From assembly GCF_947367085.1 (NCBI RefSeq), contig NZ_CANBCP010000003.1, forward strand, positions 17,421-81,420: a stretch of DNA of 64,000 nucleotides, written 5' to 3'. The notes beneath the pieces are model-generated. The model saw only the letters and a program-made list of their open reading frames with translations. It did no database searches and was not told where the DNA came from. The position numbers and the translations under genes are program-made. Of the stretch, positions 1 to 8,686 are shown one piece after another; within the stretch, counting starts at the first letter, position 1; each line of letters begins with the position of its first letter. The stretch is from an uncultured Lactobacillus sp. (GTDB taxonomy: Bacteria; Bacillota; Bacilli; Lactobacillales; Lactobacillaceae).

Positions 1-422
1 CGCGGATTGCTTTTGTTCAAGAAGATAATCCTCTTTATCACGCATTCTTAATTTTAACCAAGGTGAAATATGCAAAAATCCCTGTCTTAGACAGTAAACA
101 GCGTGTTGTCGGCCTACTCAGTTTAGCTATGATTACCGATAAAATGCTGACACCAGATGATATCACGATTGATGCATTATCTGAGTTAAAAGTTAAAGAT
201 GTGATGCAAGTAAAATTTGATACTATTAATATGGTCCAAACTGAACTTGAAACTCAGCTTCATTTATTAGTCGATAATGCATTCTTGCCTGTTGTTGATG
301 ATGAGGGAGTTTTTCAAGGATTATTAACTCGCCGTGAATGGATCAAAGCTTTTAATTATGTCGTTCACAACATCGATCATGAGTATCAACTTATTCCTAA
401 AAATAAGCATCACTTATCTTGA
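1..422 (+). CDS. CBS-domain protein, CbpB/YkuL-like (5' end outside window)
   Basis: The reading frame is open from base 3 through the left edge, so this is the C-terminal part of a longer protein; the GTG at 63 is probably internal. The visible 139 codons hold the end of one CBS motif (AKIPVLDSKQRVVGLLS) and a second complete one (LPVVDDEGVFQGLLTRREW). CBS pairs bind adenine nucleotides. Small stand-alone two-CBS proteins of this type in Firmicutes include the cyclic-di-AMP-binding CbpB/DarB; that assignment is inferred from size and pattern only. No terminator hairpin is obvious before the next gene. Confidence 0.75.
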   Translation, partial: RIAFVQEDNPLYHAFLILTKVKYAKIPVLDSKQRVVGLLSLAMITDKMLTPDDITIDALSELKVKDVMQVKFDTINMVQTELETQLHLLVDNAFLPVVDDEGVFQGLLTRREWIKAFNYVVHNIDHEYQLIPKNKHHLS

Positions 423-508
423 GTAAGAAAGTAATTTCACTTTTATTTTTTAGTGTTAAACTATGAATACGTAAAGTGAATTTATATATTAATATTGGAG
501 GTATCTAT

Positions 509-2395
509 ATGAATATGAAGCACCAATGGAAATTCTTTACCATCCTTGGTATTGGTATCGTTAGTGCAATCTTAGATTTTGGTCTTCATAATCCTAAGAT
601 TATTGGATTTCCAATTTCAGAAATTTTAATTGATATTTTTGGGATTTGCATGTCCATCTCAATGCTGATTGAAATGTTCCATACCTTAGAAAAAGGAAAT
701 TGGGGCGTTGATATTTTGGCTATAATTGCCGTTGTTTCAACGATGGTAGTTGGAGACTACTGGGCAGCTTGGATGATTTTGATTATGTTAACCGGTGGTG
801 ATTCTCTGGAAGATTACGCTACTGGACAAGCAGACAAAGAGCTGCGTTCTTTGTTAAACAATACCCCTCGAATTGCCCATCAAATTGTTAATGGAAAAAT
901 TGAGGACGTAAACGTTGATCAATTAAAAATTGGCGATACAGTTTTAATTAAGCCCGGTAACCAAGTTCCAGTTGACGGAAAAATCATTAAAGGAACTTCA
1001 AGTTTTGACCAATCATCATTAACTGGTGAATCTTTACCAGTTGATAAGACTGTGGGCGATGAATTGATGTCTGGTTCAATTAATGGTAACTCTGCCGTTG
1101 AAATGGAAGTTACTAAAGAAGCCAAGAACTCCGAATACCAGTCAATCGTTGCCTTAGTTAAGTCTTCTGAAGCAAAACCTGCTAAATTCGTTAAAATGGC
1201 TGACCGCTATGCTGTGCCATTTACAATTATTTCTTTAATTATTGGTATTGCTGCTTGGATTACCTCCGCTGTAACCAATCCTGGTGCTGACTGGCAAACT
1301 CACTTCATGCGCTTTGCCCAAGTTATGGTTGTAGCTTCACCATGTCCCCTATTAATTGCAGCTCCAGTAGCCATGGTTTCTGGAATGAGCTCTATGTCGC
1401 GGAGTCATATTATTGTAAAGTCTGGTACTACGCTAGAAAAACTTTCTAGAACATTAACTTTTGCCTTCGATAAAACTGGTACCTTAACTGAAAATCAATT
1501 AGTAATTGAAGACGTAGTTCCAGCCAAGGACAGTGATTTATCAAAACAAGAACTTCAAAGCTTAGCTGCAAGTGTTGAACAACAATCAAGTCATATTATT
1601 GCTACTTCACTAGTTAATGGAACAGATAAAAAGGACTTGCAATCAGTTGACAACTTACAAGAAACTACCGGTAAGGGTGTTAGCGGCTCAGTAAATGGTA
1701 AGGATGTTAAAGTTGGTAAACTCAGCTTTGTTGATCCTAGTCACGAAAAAATAAATGTAGATTCAACTGCTATCTATATTTCAGTAGATGGTAAATTTGC
1801 TGGTTATATTACCTTCCAAGATGAAATTAGAAAAAATACCCCCGAAACGATTGCTCGCTTGCGTAGACAAGGCGTTAAGCAGATCATGATGCTTACTGGT
1901 GACCACAAAGGTGTAGCTGATAAAATTGCTAAGCAAGCTGGTATTAAAGAATCTGAAGTTCATGCAGATCTACTTCCAGCTCAAAAGATTCAAGAAATCA
2001 AAGATGTTAAACCAGACTTAAGACCTGTTGCTATGGTTGGTGATGGGGTTAACGATGCCCCAAGTTTGATGGCAGCCGATGTCGGTATTGCCATGGGAGC
2101 TAAAGGAGCTACCGCTGCTAGTGAAAGCGCCGATGCCGTTATCATGGTTAATGACTTGTCCAAAGTTAACGATGCTGTAGCAATTTCTAAACATACTATG
2201 AAAGTGGCTAATATTGACGTTTTAACTGCTATTGCAATCGTTATTATCATCGAAATCATTGCCTTTACTGGCATCATCCCGGCCTTTTGGGGAGCAATTT
2301 TACAAGAAGTAGTTGACTTAATTACTATCTTGCTTGCTTTACTTGCAAAAACTAAACCAACCAATCCAAGCCAAACTGGATTGCCTAAACAATAA
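509..2395 (+). CDS. P1B-type heavy-metal-transporting P-type ATPase (SPC type)
   Basis: A 628-residue membrane ATPase that moves a metal ion using a phospho-Asp intermediate. The ATG at 509 follows GGAGG by 8 bases; an upstream in-frame start at 476 has no ribosome site. Visible motifs are TGES (172-175), the TM4 metal motif SPC (277-279), the phosphorylation site DKTGT (Asp321) and GDGVND (511-516). There is no N-terminal HMA domain. Two features depart from Cu/Zn pumps: SPC replaces CPC, and the usual HP dipeptide of the nucleotide domain reads HI at His362 (SSHIIA). The last helix carries QEVVD. Substrate is not determinable; SPC is typical of the Co/Fe-type P1B-4 group, but the HEGxT motif of that group is absent. 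Confidence 0.88.
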   Translation: MNMKHQWKFFTILGIGIVSAILDFGLHNPKIIGFPISEILIDIFGICMSISMLIEMFHTLEKGNWGVDILAIIAVVSTMVVGDYWAAWMILIMLTGGDSLEDYATGQADKELRSLLNNTPRIAHQIVNGKIEDVNVDQLKIGDTVLIKPGNQVPVDGKIIKGTSSFDQSSLTGESLPVDKTVGDELMSGSINGNSAVEMEVTKEAKNSEYQSIVALVKSSEAKPAKFVKMADRYAVPFTIISLIIGIAAWITSAVTNPGADWQTHFMRFAQVMVVASPCPLLIAAPVAMVSGMSSMSRSHIIVKSGTTLEKLSRTLTFAFDKTGTLTENQLVIEDVVPAKDSDLSKQELQSLAASVEQQSSHIIATSLVNGTDKKDLQSVDNLQETTGKGVSGSVNGKDVKVGKLSFVDPSHEKINVDSTAIYISVDGKFAGYITFQDEIRKNTPETIARLRRQGVKQIMMLTGDHKGVADKIAKQAGIKESEVHADLLPAQKIQEIKDVKPDLRPVAMVGDGVNDAPSLMAADVGIAMGAKGATAASESADAVIMVNDLSKVNDAVAISKHTMKVANIDVLTAIAIVIIIEIIAFTGIIPAFWGAILQEVVDLITILLALLAKTKPTNPSQTGLPKQ

Positions 2396-2452
2396 AAAAC
2401 AAGTAGAATTAAAAGAAGTTAAATATTTTGTTTAGTGGTTGGGTTTATAAAG

Positions 2453-2500
2453 AACTTTCAAGATTAGCTTATTTGGGTCAATAAGCACTTGAAAGTTTTT
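2453..2500 (+). terminator. Intrinsic terminator after the P-type ATPase
   Basis: Arms AACTTTCAAG and CTTGAAAGTT (2453-2462, 2488-2497), with an inner GCTTATT/AATAAGC stem, are followed by a T run. It separates the ATPase from the antiporter gene. Confidence 0.85.
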
Positions 2501-2538
2501 TATTTTACCCAGGAAAATACATTTAGAAAGATGATGCT

Positions 2539-3699
2539 ATGCACTTTTTAGGTCAATTAATCTTAATTTTGTTAGTGACAACGCTATTAGGTCAGCTCTT
2601 TGCTCGCTTCAATATGCCAGCAGTTATCGGCCAATTATTATCTGGAATCGTCTTAGGACCTGCGATTTTAGGCTTAGTTAAACCAAATGAAATTGTCAGT
2701 TTGTTTTCTGAATTTGGCGTAATTTTGTTAATGTTTTTGGCAGGATTAGAGAGTGATCTCAATTTACTAAAAAAATACTTTAAGCTAAGCTTCACTGTTG
2801 CAACTGTGGGTGTGATTTTACCCGTAGTATTTATGGGACTTGCCTCAATGGCATTTGGAATGAAGTTTTTAGAAGCGCTTTTTATTGGGATTGTTTTTGC
2901 AGCAACTAGTGTTTCAATCTCTGTTGTAGTACTGCAAGAAGCAAATCAGCTGCACACTAGAGCTGGGAGTGCCATTTTAGGAGCTGCGGTAGTTGATGAT
3001 ATTTTGGCGGTTGTAGTTTTAAGTTTGTTTACTACGTTCAGTCATGAAGGTGGAAAAAGCGGCCTGACAAATAATTTCTTTGTGAACTTAATCATTGAAG
3101 CAGTTTACTTTGTAGCTGTCTGGTTAATTTTTAAATTTGTCGCTCCTTACTTTATGAAGGCAGCTGAAAAAATCGAAGTTAATTATTCTGTTGTCATTGG
3201 ATCACTTGTCTTAGCCCTAGCTATGGCCTGGGCTGCTGACTTTGTTGGCTTATCAGCAGTTGTAGGTGCCTTTTTCGGCGGCCTAGCAATCAGACAAACA
3301 CCGCAATATCATGAAGTTGAATCTTCCATTAGTATTATTGGATATTCAATTTTCATCCCCGTCTTTTTCGCAGATATCGGCTTATCAATGACCTTTGCAA
3401 GCCTAGTTAAAGATATTTGGTTCATACTCGCGATGACAGTTTTAGCATTACTGTCCAAATTCTGGGCTGGAAAATATTCTAGTGAGGCGTTTGGTTTTAG
3501 TAAAAATGAAGGCAATATCGTCGGTGCCGGAATGATATCTCGTGGTGAAGTTGCATTAATTGTGGCTCAAATTGGAATCAATCACCATCTTTTCCCAGAA
3601 GATATTTATTCAAGTTTGATTCTAGTGATCATTGTCACGACTGTGCTTTCACCATTTATTCTTAATCACTTTATTAAAAAGCAAACTCAAGCAAATTAA
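2539..3699 (+). CDS. Cation:proton antiporter, CPA2/Kef-NapA type
   Basis: A 386-residue integral membrane protein with about 11-12 hydrophobic segments, expected to exchange Na+ or K+ for H+ across the cytoplasmic membrane. Typical CPA2 features are the N-terminal NMPAVIGQLLSGIVLGP block (28-44) and an acidic pair, AVVDDILAV, in a mid-protein helix (about 150-158), which is the usual ion-binding Asp site. There is no C-terminal RCK/TrkA domain, which makes it NapA-like rather than full-length KefB/C. It is transcribed alone between two terminators. The exact ion cannot be told from sequence. Confidence 0.85.
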   Translation: MHFLGQLILILLVTTLLGQLFARFNMPAVIGQLLSGIVLGPAILGLVKPNEIVSLFSEFGVILLMFLAGLESDLNLLKKYFKLSFTVATVGVILPVVFMGLASMAFGMKFLEALFIGIVFAATSVSISVVVLQEANQLHTRAGSAILGAAVVDDILAVVVLSLFTTFSHEGGKSGLTNNFFVNLIIEAVYFVAVWLIFKFVAPYFMKAAEKIEVNYSVVIGSLVLALAMAWAADFVGLSAVVGAFFGGLAIRQTPQYHEVESSISIIGYSIFIPVFFADIGLSMTFASLVKDIWFILAMTVLALLSKFWAGKYSSEAFGFSKNEGNIVGAGMISRGEVALIVAQIGINHHLFPEDIYSSLILVIIVTTVLSPFILNHFIKKQTQAN

Positions 3700-3701
3700 A
3701 C

Positions 3702-3743
3702 AAAAATGGAAGCAAGACTATTTCAGTTTTACTTCCATTTTTT
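3702..3743. terminator. Bidirectional terminator between antiporter and DUF4097 gene
   Basis: AAAAATGGAAG and CTTCCATTTTTT form a hairpin with A/T tracts on both sides, between two convergent genes. Confidence 0.8.
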
Positions 3744-3747
3744 GTAA

Positions 3748-4416
3748 CTATTTTATTGAAATGTTGCCCTTAGCAGTATCTACTTCAATTACATTTTTGT
3801 TATCGCTATTTAATTCAAAATCGTGTCCCTGCTTTTGGCCCTTATAAACAACTTTTCCCAAAGAAGTACTTAGATCATAACCTGTCGCATTTGTCTTCTT
3901 AATTGCAACATTACCATTTGCTAGATCTACATCCATTCCTTTTTGGGTATATAACTCATCTATTGTGACATTACCATTAGATAAATCTAAACTGCCGCTT
4001 TTCACGGCTAAATAATCTGCATGAACATTGCCGTTAGCTAAATCAATATCTAAACTTTCCAATTCTTTTTTTGGTATCTCAATCACTAGCTTAGGCGCAA
4101 GCTTTTTTAAATTAAACACGTTCACGACAATGTGTTGATCATGCGTTTTATAAGTAATGTTCAATCTCTTATTTTCCACTTTAACTTCTGGAATGAGTTT
4201 TTCAGCTCCCAAGTAATGTACAGCATATTTTTCTGCGACCTTGAATTCCACATTACAACTTGGAACATCAATATTGACTTTATCAAAGCTTCCAACTGCA
4301 TAATCTTTTTTGACTGCATCTTTATTGTTATCGTTGAAAAAATTGAACATCAAAATCCCTCCAATTACTAGTAAAATCGTAAAGCTTATTGCTATTAATT
4401 TCTTTTTTGTATTCAT
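3748..4416 (-). CDS. DUF4097-family membrane-anchored beta-repeat protein
   Basis: A 222-residue protein with one N-terminal membrane segment (about 7-26) and no lipobox. The rest is a run of short beta-strand repeats with recurring LANGNVxxDxL-type units (about 120-200), the pattern of DUF4097/putative auto-adhesin beta-solenoids. It starts 3 bases after the stop of the upstream ABC exporter, so the two form one operon. Its role is unknown; proteins of this type are common beside bacteriocin or stress ABC genes and regulators. The extracellular placement is inferred from the single N-terminal helix. Confidence 0.75.
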   Translation of the reverse strand: MNTKKKLIAISFTILLVIGGILMFNFFNDNNKDAVKKDYAVGSFDKVNIDVPSCNVEFKVAEKYAVHYLGAEKLIPEVKVENKRLNITYKTHDQHIVVNVFNLKKLAPKLVIEIPKKELESLDIDLANGNVHADYLAVKSGSLDLSNGNVTIDELYTQKGMDVDLANGNVAIKKTNATGYDLSTSLGKVVYKGQKQGHDFELNSDNKNVIEVDTAKGNISIK

Positions 4417-4419
4417 TTT

Positions 4420-5985
4420 TTAAATATAATCCTTTAAATCGAGTACTTGATCGTAAGTCTTTAATTCGTCTGGTTCATAGTGGTGAATTACTTCAATAAA
4501 AGTTAAATCTGACTTGCGCAAAAAATCATGAATTTCATCTGCAGTTGTTTTATCTAAAGAAGCATTAATCTCATCAAGTAATAAAATCGAACGCTTAGCT
4601 AAAATAGCACGGGCTAGTTCAATACGTGCTAACTGACCACCAGATAATTGATCCGCATTCACTCCTAATGAGTAATCAAAGCCTTTTTCTTTAACAATTG
4701 CATCTAATCCTAACTTTTCACAAACTCGCATAACCTCACTTTTTGAAATATCTTCTCCCAAGGTTAAATTAAACCATAAACTATCCGCAAAAATAATCGG
4801 TGCTTGACTTGCATAAGCAAATGCTTCACTAAAATCACCTGCTTGCTCAACTTGCCCATTGAGCAATATTTCACGGGCTTTTCCGAAGCCGCCATACATT
4901 AAAAACTGAAGCAAGGTGGATTTTCCAGCACCTGAAGGCCCAATCACAGCCATTTTTTTACCTTTTTCCAATTTAAAATTAATACCATTAGCAAGTCTGT
5001 CATCTTTTCTAAACAAGTCGAGATCTTTCACTTTAAGATCGTGAACATCGATCTTTTTAGCCTTATCCTTTTTCTTATTTGCTAAGAATATTTGTACTTT
5101 TTCCATAATTTTCTTAGTAGTAGCAAGTTTATTTCGATCATCCAAAATATTAAGTACAGGATTAACAAAAGAGTTGGCTAATTGTACTATCGCAAATAAT
5201 CCTCCTAAAGTTGTCTGCCCTTGGATAACCAAATAAATTCCCATTGCAAATGGCACTACAAATGTTAAAAGCGCTGCTAAAAAGTTGATCCAGCTACTAG
5301 CGTTTAGATTAAGCAAGTTCATTTTTCTTAATGCTTTTTCTAAATTACCGACAGTTTGAGCATTTTTACTGACTGCACTTTGATTCCCACCATATAAACG
5401 TAAAGTATCTGCACCTGCTAGGAAATTTTTGGTTTGATTGACATAGTTTCCATTTTCTTGGGTCCATTTTTCAGCTGCATTTTGAACTGGTTTTTGGAAA
5501 AGATTAGACACAAACATTGGAACCATAGACGCAACTAAAAACATCAAGGTAATCAACCAGTTGACCAGCAAAGCATAGCCGAGAGCTAAAACTAAACTAA
5601 AAGCTTGCATGATAATTTGGATTTGTGCATCAAAACGATTAGTTTCAAGTAACTTAAAGTCAGTAGTCAAAAAGCTTAAGCTGTCACTATTATCTTCTTT
5701 AGAATTTTCAAGCATCCCAGCAAAAATATTAGTTCTCAAATACATATTAACTTCAGCAATAGCTTGTGTTTTTAAGCTATTGAACAGCAATGAAGCAATT
5801 AGCGTAGTAATAAAAGCTGTAGTAACCACTAATAAAAAAATACTAATTTTATCCCACTGCTTCTTAGTCGCCATATTTGTCAATTGCTGGACAACCGCAG
5901 CCATAATGATATTTTGGAAACTAGCAATCAGTCCGCATATGATCATGACTACAAATTTCATCTTATTCGAATATTTAAATAGCAT
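4420..5985 (-). CDS. ABC exporter half-transporter (fused membrane and ATPase domains)
   Basis: A 521-residue protein with six hydrophobic segments (about 10-290) followed by a nucleotide-binding domain. Walker A is GPSGAGKSTLL, the signature is LSGGQLARIELARAI, Walker B is ILLLDEI, and a switch His lies in IEVIHHYEP. It lacks an N-terminal C39 peptidase domain, so it is not a peptide-processing bacteriocin exporter of the LagD type. It leads the operon with the DUF4097 protein and is divergent from an Rgg regulator, which is the likely regulator. The substrate is unknown; such exporters usually act as dimers. Confidence 0.88.
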   Translation of the reverse strand: MLFKYSNKMKFVVMIICGLIASFQNIIMAAVVQQLTNMATKKQWDKISIFLLVVTTAFITTLIASLLFNSLKTQAIAEVNMYLRTNIFAGMLENSKEDNSDSLSFLTTDFKLLETNRFDAQIQIIMQAFSLVLALGYALLVNWLITLMFLVASMVPMFVSNLFQKPVQNAAEKWTQENGNYVNQTKNFLAGADTLRLYGGNQSAVSKNAQTVGNLEKALRKMNLLNLNASSWINFLAALLTFVVPFAMGIYLVIQGQTTLGGLFAIVQLANSFVNPVLNILDDRNKLATTKKIMEKVQIFLANKKKDKAKKIDVHDLKVKDLDLFRKDDRLANGINFKLEKGKKMAVIGPSGAGKSTLLQFLMYGGFGKAREILLNGQVEQAGDFSEAFAYASQAPIIFADSLWFNLTLGEDISKSEVMRVCEKLGLDAIVKEKGFDYSLGVNADQLSGGQLARIELARAILAKRSILLLDEINASLDKTTADEIHDFLRKSDLTFIEVIHHYEPDELKTYDQVLDLKDYI

Positions 5986-6093
5986 TTTTTCTCCTCACTT
6001 CTTTATTAATTGAAATGAGTATACAGTGAGTATAAAATAAAAATATGTTTTCTTGCAGATCTGCAATTATATTTTAAAAAGTAGGTAATTATT

Positions 6094-6945
6094 ATGTATG
6101 GTCATGAATTTAAAAAACTTCGCAAAGCCCAAGGAATCAGTCAAAAACCTGTTTGCCAAGGTATTTGTTCTGAATCTAAATTATCTCGTTGGGAAAACGA
6201 CTTAATCGAAGTTGAGTTTAGTACAGCGATGAAACTACTCGACCGAATCCACATTACAAGTCATGAATTTATGGGTTGGTCAAAATTTGCACCTGATCCC
6301 GAAATAGATGAGGAAATTCAAGATGCTTTAAACTCAGATAATATTCCTCTTCTTAGGCGCGTAGCCAAAAAACAAATCGCTAAATACCATCAGACCCATG
6401 ATAAGCGAGACCTATTTATCGCAGCACCCTTATGCAGTCAATTAATCATCCTTGATCACAAAAAATACTTATCAGACGTAGACCTCAACACTTTAGCAAA
6501 AGAATTTTCAAAAGTAACAGTCTGGAGTGAATATTATATTTCTTTATTTGGTAGTTGCCTATTTATATTGAACTCTAAACAAATCTATGGCATTTCCATG
6601 CAAATTTTGAAAGATATTGATCATATTAGACAAGCTAATACGAGCTTTGATGTACAAGTTGTAATGGGATCGTTAGAAGATGCAGTTACTAAGCTAATTT
6701 CTCAAAATGATCTTGAACATGCGCAAAAATTAATCACTGCACTTTCTAAGGTGGAACTTCCCATATACATGATGTTTTTCAAACTTACTCTAACTTTCTT
6801 AAAAGAGCTGATAAACTATGTCAAAACTGACGACGAACAGCCAATTCTGAGTTTGATTGATACTTTGTTAAATTTAAACTGTAGCACACAAGCCGCAACT
6901 TACCTTGATATGCTCAAATATATTCAACATTGTAAGCAAGAGTAA
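6094..6945 (+). CDS. Rgg/GadR/MutR-family transcriptional regulator
   Basis: A 283-residue protein with an N-terminal XRE helix-turn-helix (about 5-60, ending in SKLSRWENDLIEV) and a helical repeat C-terminal domain, the Rgg arrangement in which the C-terminal part binds a short signalling peptide. It is divergent from the ABC exporter across a 108-base promoter region, suggesting control of that operon. The ATG has only a modest ribosome site (GTAGGTAAT). I could not find a convincing pheromone ORF within the flanking spacers. Confidence 0.8.
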   Translation: MYGHEFKKLRKAQGISQKPVCQGICSESKLSRWENDLIEVEFSTAMKLLDRIHITSHEFMGWSKFAPDPEIDEEIQDALNSDNIPLLRRVAKKQIAKYHQTHDKRDLFIAAPLCSQLIILDHKKYLSDVDLNTLAKEFSKVTVWSEYYISLFGSCLFILNSKQIYGISMQILKDIDHIRQANTSFDVQVVMGSLEDAVTKLISQNDLEHAQKLITALSKVELPIYMMFFKLTLTFLKELINYVKTDDEQPILSLIDTLLNLNCSTQAATYLDMLKYIQHCKQE

Positions 6946-7046
6946 TCTCGTTAATTGATACTAAATTTTTTACAGCTAAGTCAATTTATAAAGAATTGGG
7001 CTTAGAAATTCCCAATACCTTAAAAAGATAAGAGGAGTGAATTCAA

Positions 7047-7439
7047 ATGAAACATAAGTACGTAACTTATCCAGCAATTTTCAAACCATTACATGATGAT
7101 GTTTATTTTGTTAGCTTTCCAGATGTAAAATCAGCCGTCACTGAAGGTCATGGTTTAGAAGATGCATTCAAAATGGCTTCCGATGCATTAGCTACCATGC
7201 TTTATGATGAAAAACGATTGCCAACTATGACAAATCCCGCAGATTTAAAAGTAGAAAAAGGTAGTTTCGTAGCACTTGTTACAGCAGATTTAACCCAAGC
7301 AGCTGATAATTTTGAAAAAACCATTCGCAAAAACGTAACAGTTCCTTATAATATCGCTAAAAAAGCTGAAGATATGCACTTAAACTTTTCAAAAGTTCTT
7401 ACTGATGCTTTAAAAGAGAAATTGAATTATCAAAACTAA
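7047..7439 (+). CDS. HicB-family antitoxin-like protein, no HicA partner seen
   Basis: A 130-residue protein with the HicB fold pattern: an N-terminal partial RNase-H-like domain (YPAIFKPLHDDVYFVSFPDVKSAVTEG is cut here to YFVSFPDVKSAVTEG) and a C-terminal ribbon-helix/HTH-like tail (VPYNIAKKAEDMHLNFSKVL). HicB proteins normally neutralise the HicA RNase encoded just upstream. Here the 101 bases upstream hold no HicA gene, and the next gene downstream is a Fic protein on the other strand. The start follows a good AGAGGAGTG site. It may be an orphan regulator or an antitoxin acting on a distant toxin. Confidence 0.8.
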   Translation: MKHKYVTYPAIFKPLHDDVYFVSFPDVKSAVTEGHGLEDAFKMASDALATMLYDEKRLPTMTNPADLKVEKGSFVALVTADLTQAADNFEKTIRKNVTVPYNIAKKAEDMHLNFSKVLTDALKEKLNYQN

Positions 7440-7442
7440 AAC

Positions 7443-7470
7443 AAAGCCTCCGACAAAATCGGAGGCTTTT
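7443..7470 (+). terminator. Intrinsic terminator of the HicB gene
   Basis: AAAGCCTCCGA and TCGGAGGCTTTT form a strong hairpin. The first copy of the Fic-flanking repeat begins inside its T run. Confidence 0.9.
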
Positions 7471-7520
7471 CTTCGTCACTTATAATTATTCTTAGTCATT
7501 TTAGCTCATTTGACTAAGAA
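7468..7520. repeat. 53-bp direct repeat, copy 1 (3' side of fic)
   Basis: Identical over 53 bases to 8571-8623. It contains an inverted repeat, TTCTTAGTCA (7489-7498) and TGACTAAGAA (7511-7520), with a 12-base spacer. The last codons and stop of the Fic gene lie inside this copy. Confidence 0.95.
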
Positions 7521-8559
7521 CGTACTTGGTATTTTTACCACGTCCAGTTGTTATAATCTTTCCGTCATCTTTTAGTTTTTTCAAGTTTCGCTGAATTGTC
7601 GTCTGGCTGTATCGAGGGATCATTTCAACTAATTGCATCTTTGAAAGCGGACGTAATTGCTGCTGCAACGTCTTAATAATTAATTTATCAGCACTAAGTT
7701 CTTTAGAGTTATGAACCAATCCCATTCTTTCGATCAATTCACGATATGCCTTAATGATAATACCTAGATAATAATTAATAAAAGGTGCATAAGAATTAGT
7801 ATTCTCATTCCAGCCCTGGGAACTTTGTGCTAAGACTTCATAATAGCTTTCTTTACTATCTTCAATAATTTTTTCTAAACTGATATACTTTCCCACTTCA
7901 AATCCTAATTGATATAGAGTTAAGAGCATTAAAAGACGTGACATTCTACCGTTACCATCTCTAAATGGATGAATTGAAACAAAATCAAAGACAAAAGCTG
8001 CTGATAAAATCAAAGGAGAAAAACTTTCATTGTTTACAGCATCATTGTAATTTTGAGTCAATTGATCTATCAAATCTGGAACTAAAAAAGCATCAGGTGG
8101 ATTAAATCTTACTTCTTCATGGCCATCCGCATACTTGGCCACAATTTTATTGTTAATATCTTTAAACTGGCCACCCCAAGAATCACCTGCAAATTTAAAC
8201 AGCATATTATGCATACTTAGAATTGTATTTTTAGTAATTGGCATATAACGATAATTCTCATGTATTAACGATAAAACATCACGATAACCTGCAATTTCTT
8301 TTTCATCCCGATCATGTGGTTCAACCTTATTAGACATAATTTTATTTAAACGTGAATCAGAAGTAAAAATACCCTCTATTCTATTTGAAGCGTCAGTACT
8401 CTGAACCTTGGCAACTGCTACAAGTTTTTGCAATTCCTCATGATAATCAATTTGATAACTACTAGTTTCTCCACGTAGCTGGTAAATTGTTGTTAGTTTG
8501 CTGACAATATCATTATTCAGTTTTAAACCATTTAAAGTTTTATAATCAAAGTTCTTCAC
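7501..8559 (-). CDS. Fic-domain protein with C-terminal winged helix
   Basis: A 352-residue Fic enzyme, expected to transfer AMP or another nucleotide-derived group to a protein hydroxyl. The catalytic loop HPFRDGNGRMSR lies at 197-208 and matches HPFxDGNGRxxR in full. An inhibitory helix motif SNRIEG ([S/T]xxxE[G/N]) is at 58-63, so it is a class II Fic protein carrying its own inhibitor. The C-terminal 60 residues (about 290-350) look like a winged helix, suggesting DNA binding and self-regulation. The start is GTG with a weak AGAGG site. The gene is alone and lies between two perfect 53-bp repeats; the upstream copy covers its promoter region and the downstream copy encodes its last residues. 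Confidence 0.9.
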   Translation of the reverse strand: MKNFDYKTLNGLKLNNDIVSKLTTIYQLRGETSSYQIDYHEELQKLVAVAKVQSTDASNRIEGIFTSDSRLNKIMSNKVEPHDRDEKEIAGYRDVLSLIHENYRYMPITKNTILSMHNMLFKFAGDSWGGQFKDINNKIVAKYADGHEEVRFNPPDAFLVPDLIDQLTQNYNDAVNNESFSPLILSAAFVFDFVSIHPFRDGNGRMSRLLMLLTLYQLGFEVGKYISLEKIIEDSKESYYEVLAQSSQGWNENTNSYAPFINYYLGIIIKAYRELIERMGLVHNSKELSADKLIIKTLQQQLRPLSKMQLVEMIPRYSQTTIQRNLKKLKDDGKIITTGRGKNTKYVLSQMS

Positions 8560-8570
8560 GTCTTCGCCTC

Positions 8571-8623
8571 TTTCTTCGTCACTTATAATTATTCTTAGTC
8601 ATTTTAGCTCATTTGACTAAGAA
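8571..8623. repeat. 53-bp direct repeat, copy 2 (promoter side of fic)
   Basis: Identical to 7468-7520. It lies immediately upstream of the fic start codon and carries the same 10-base inverted arms (8592-8601, 8614-8623). A further related half-site, TTGACTAC, follows at 8632-8639. The position fits an operator for the Fic protein's winged helix. Confidence 0.93.
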
Positions 8624-8653
8624 TAACTACTGTTGACTACGAATTTGATCAAG

Positions 8654-8678
8654 AAAAAAGAGCCAATCGGCTCTTTTT
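8654..8678 (-). terminator. Intrinsic terminator of the CPBP protease gene
   Basis: GAGCC (8660-8664) pairs with GGCTC (8669-8673), flanked by A and T tracts; for the leftward gene the T run is on the minus strand. Confidence 0.8.
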
Positions 8679-8686
8679 AATGATAC

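Noticed and set aside
1990..2364. Long frames on the opposite strand of the P-type ATPase and other genes
   Set aside because: No ribosome sites or recognisable motifs; they mirror the codon pattern of the true genes.
4420..5985. ABC exporter as a bacteriocin processing exporter
   Set aside because: It has no C39 peptidase domain and no double-Gly leader peptide gene nearby.
6946..7046. Short frame ending KELGLEIPNTLKR as a relic of hicA
   Set aside because: Only about 20 codons, with no HicA motif (no GSHH or IPxHxxxE), so not supportable.
7468..8623. Fic repeats as transposon target-site duplications or IS ends
   Set aside because: No transposase, the repeats are far longer than target duplications, and the stop codon of the gene lies within one copy.
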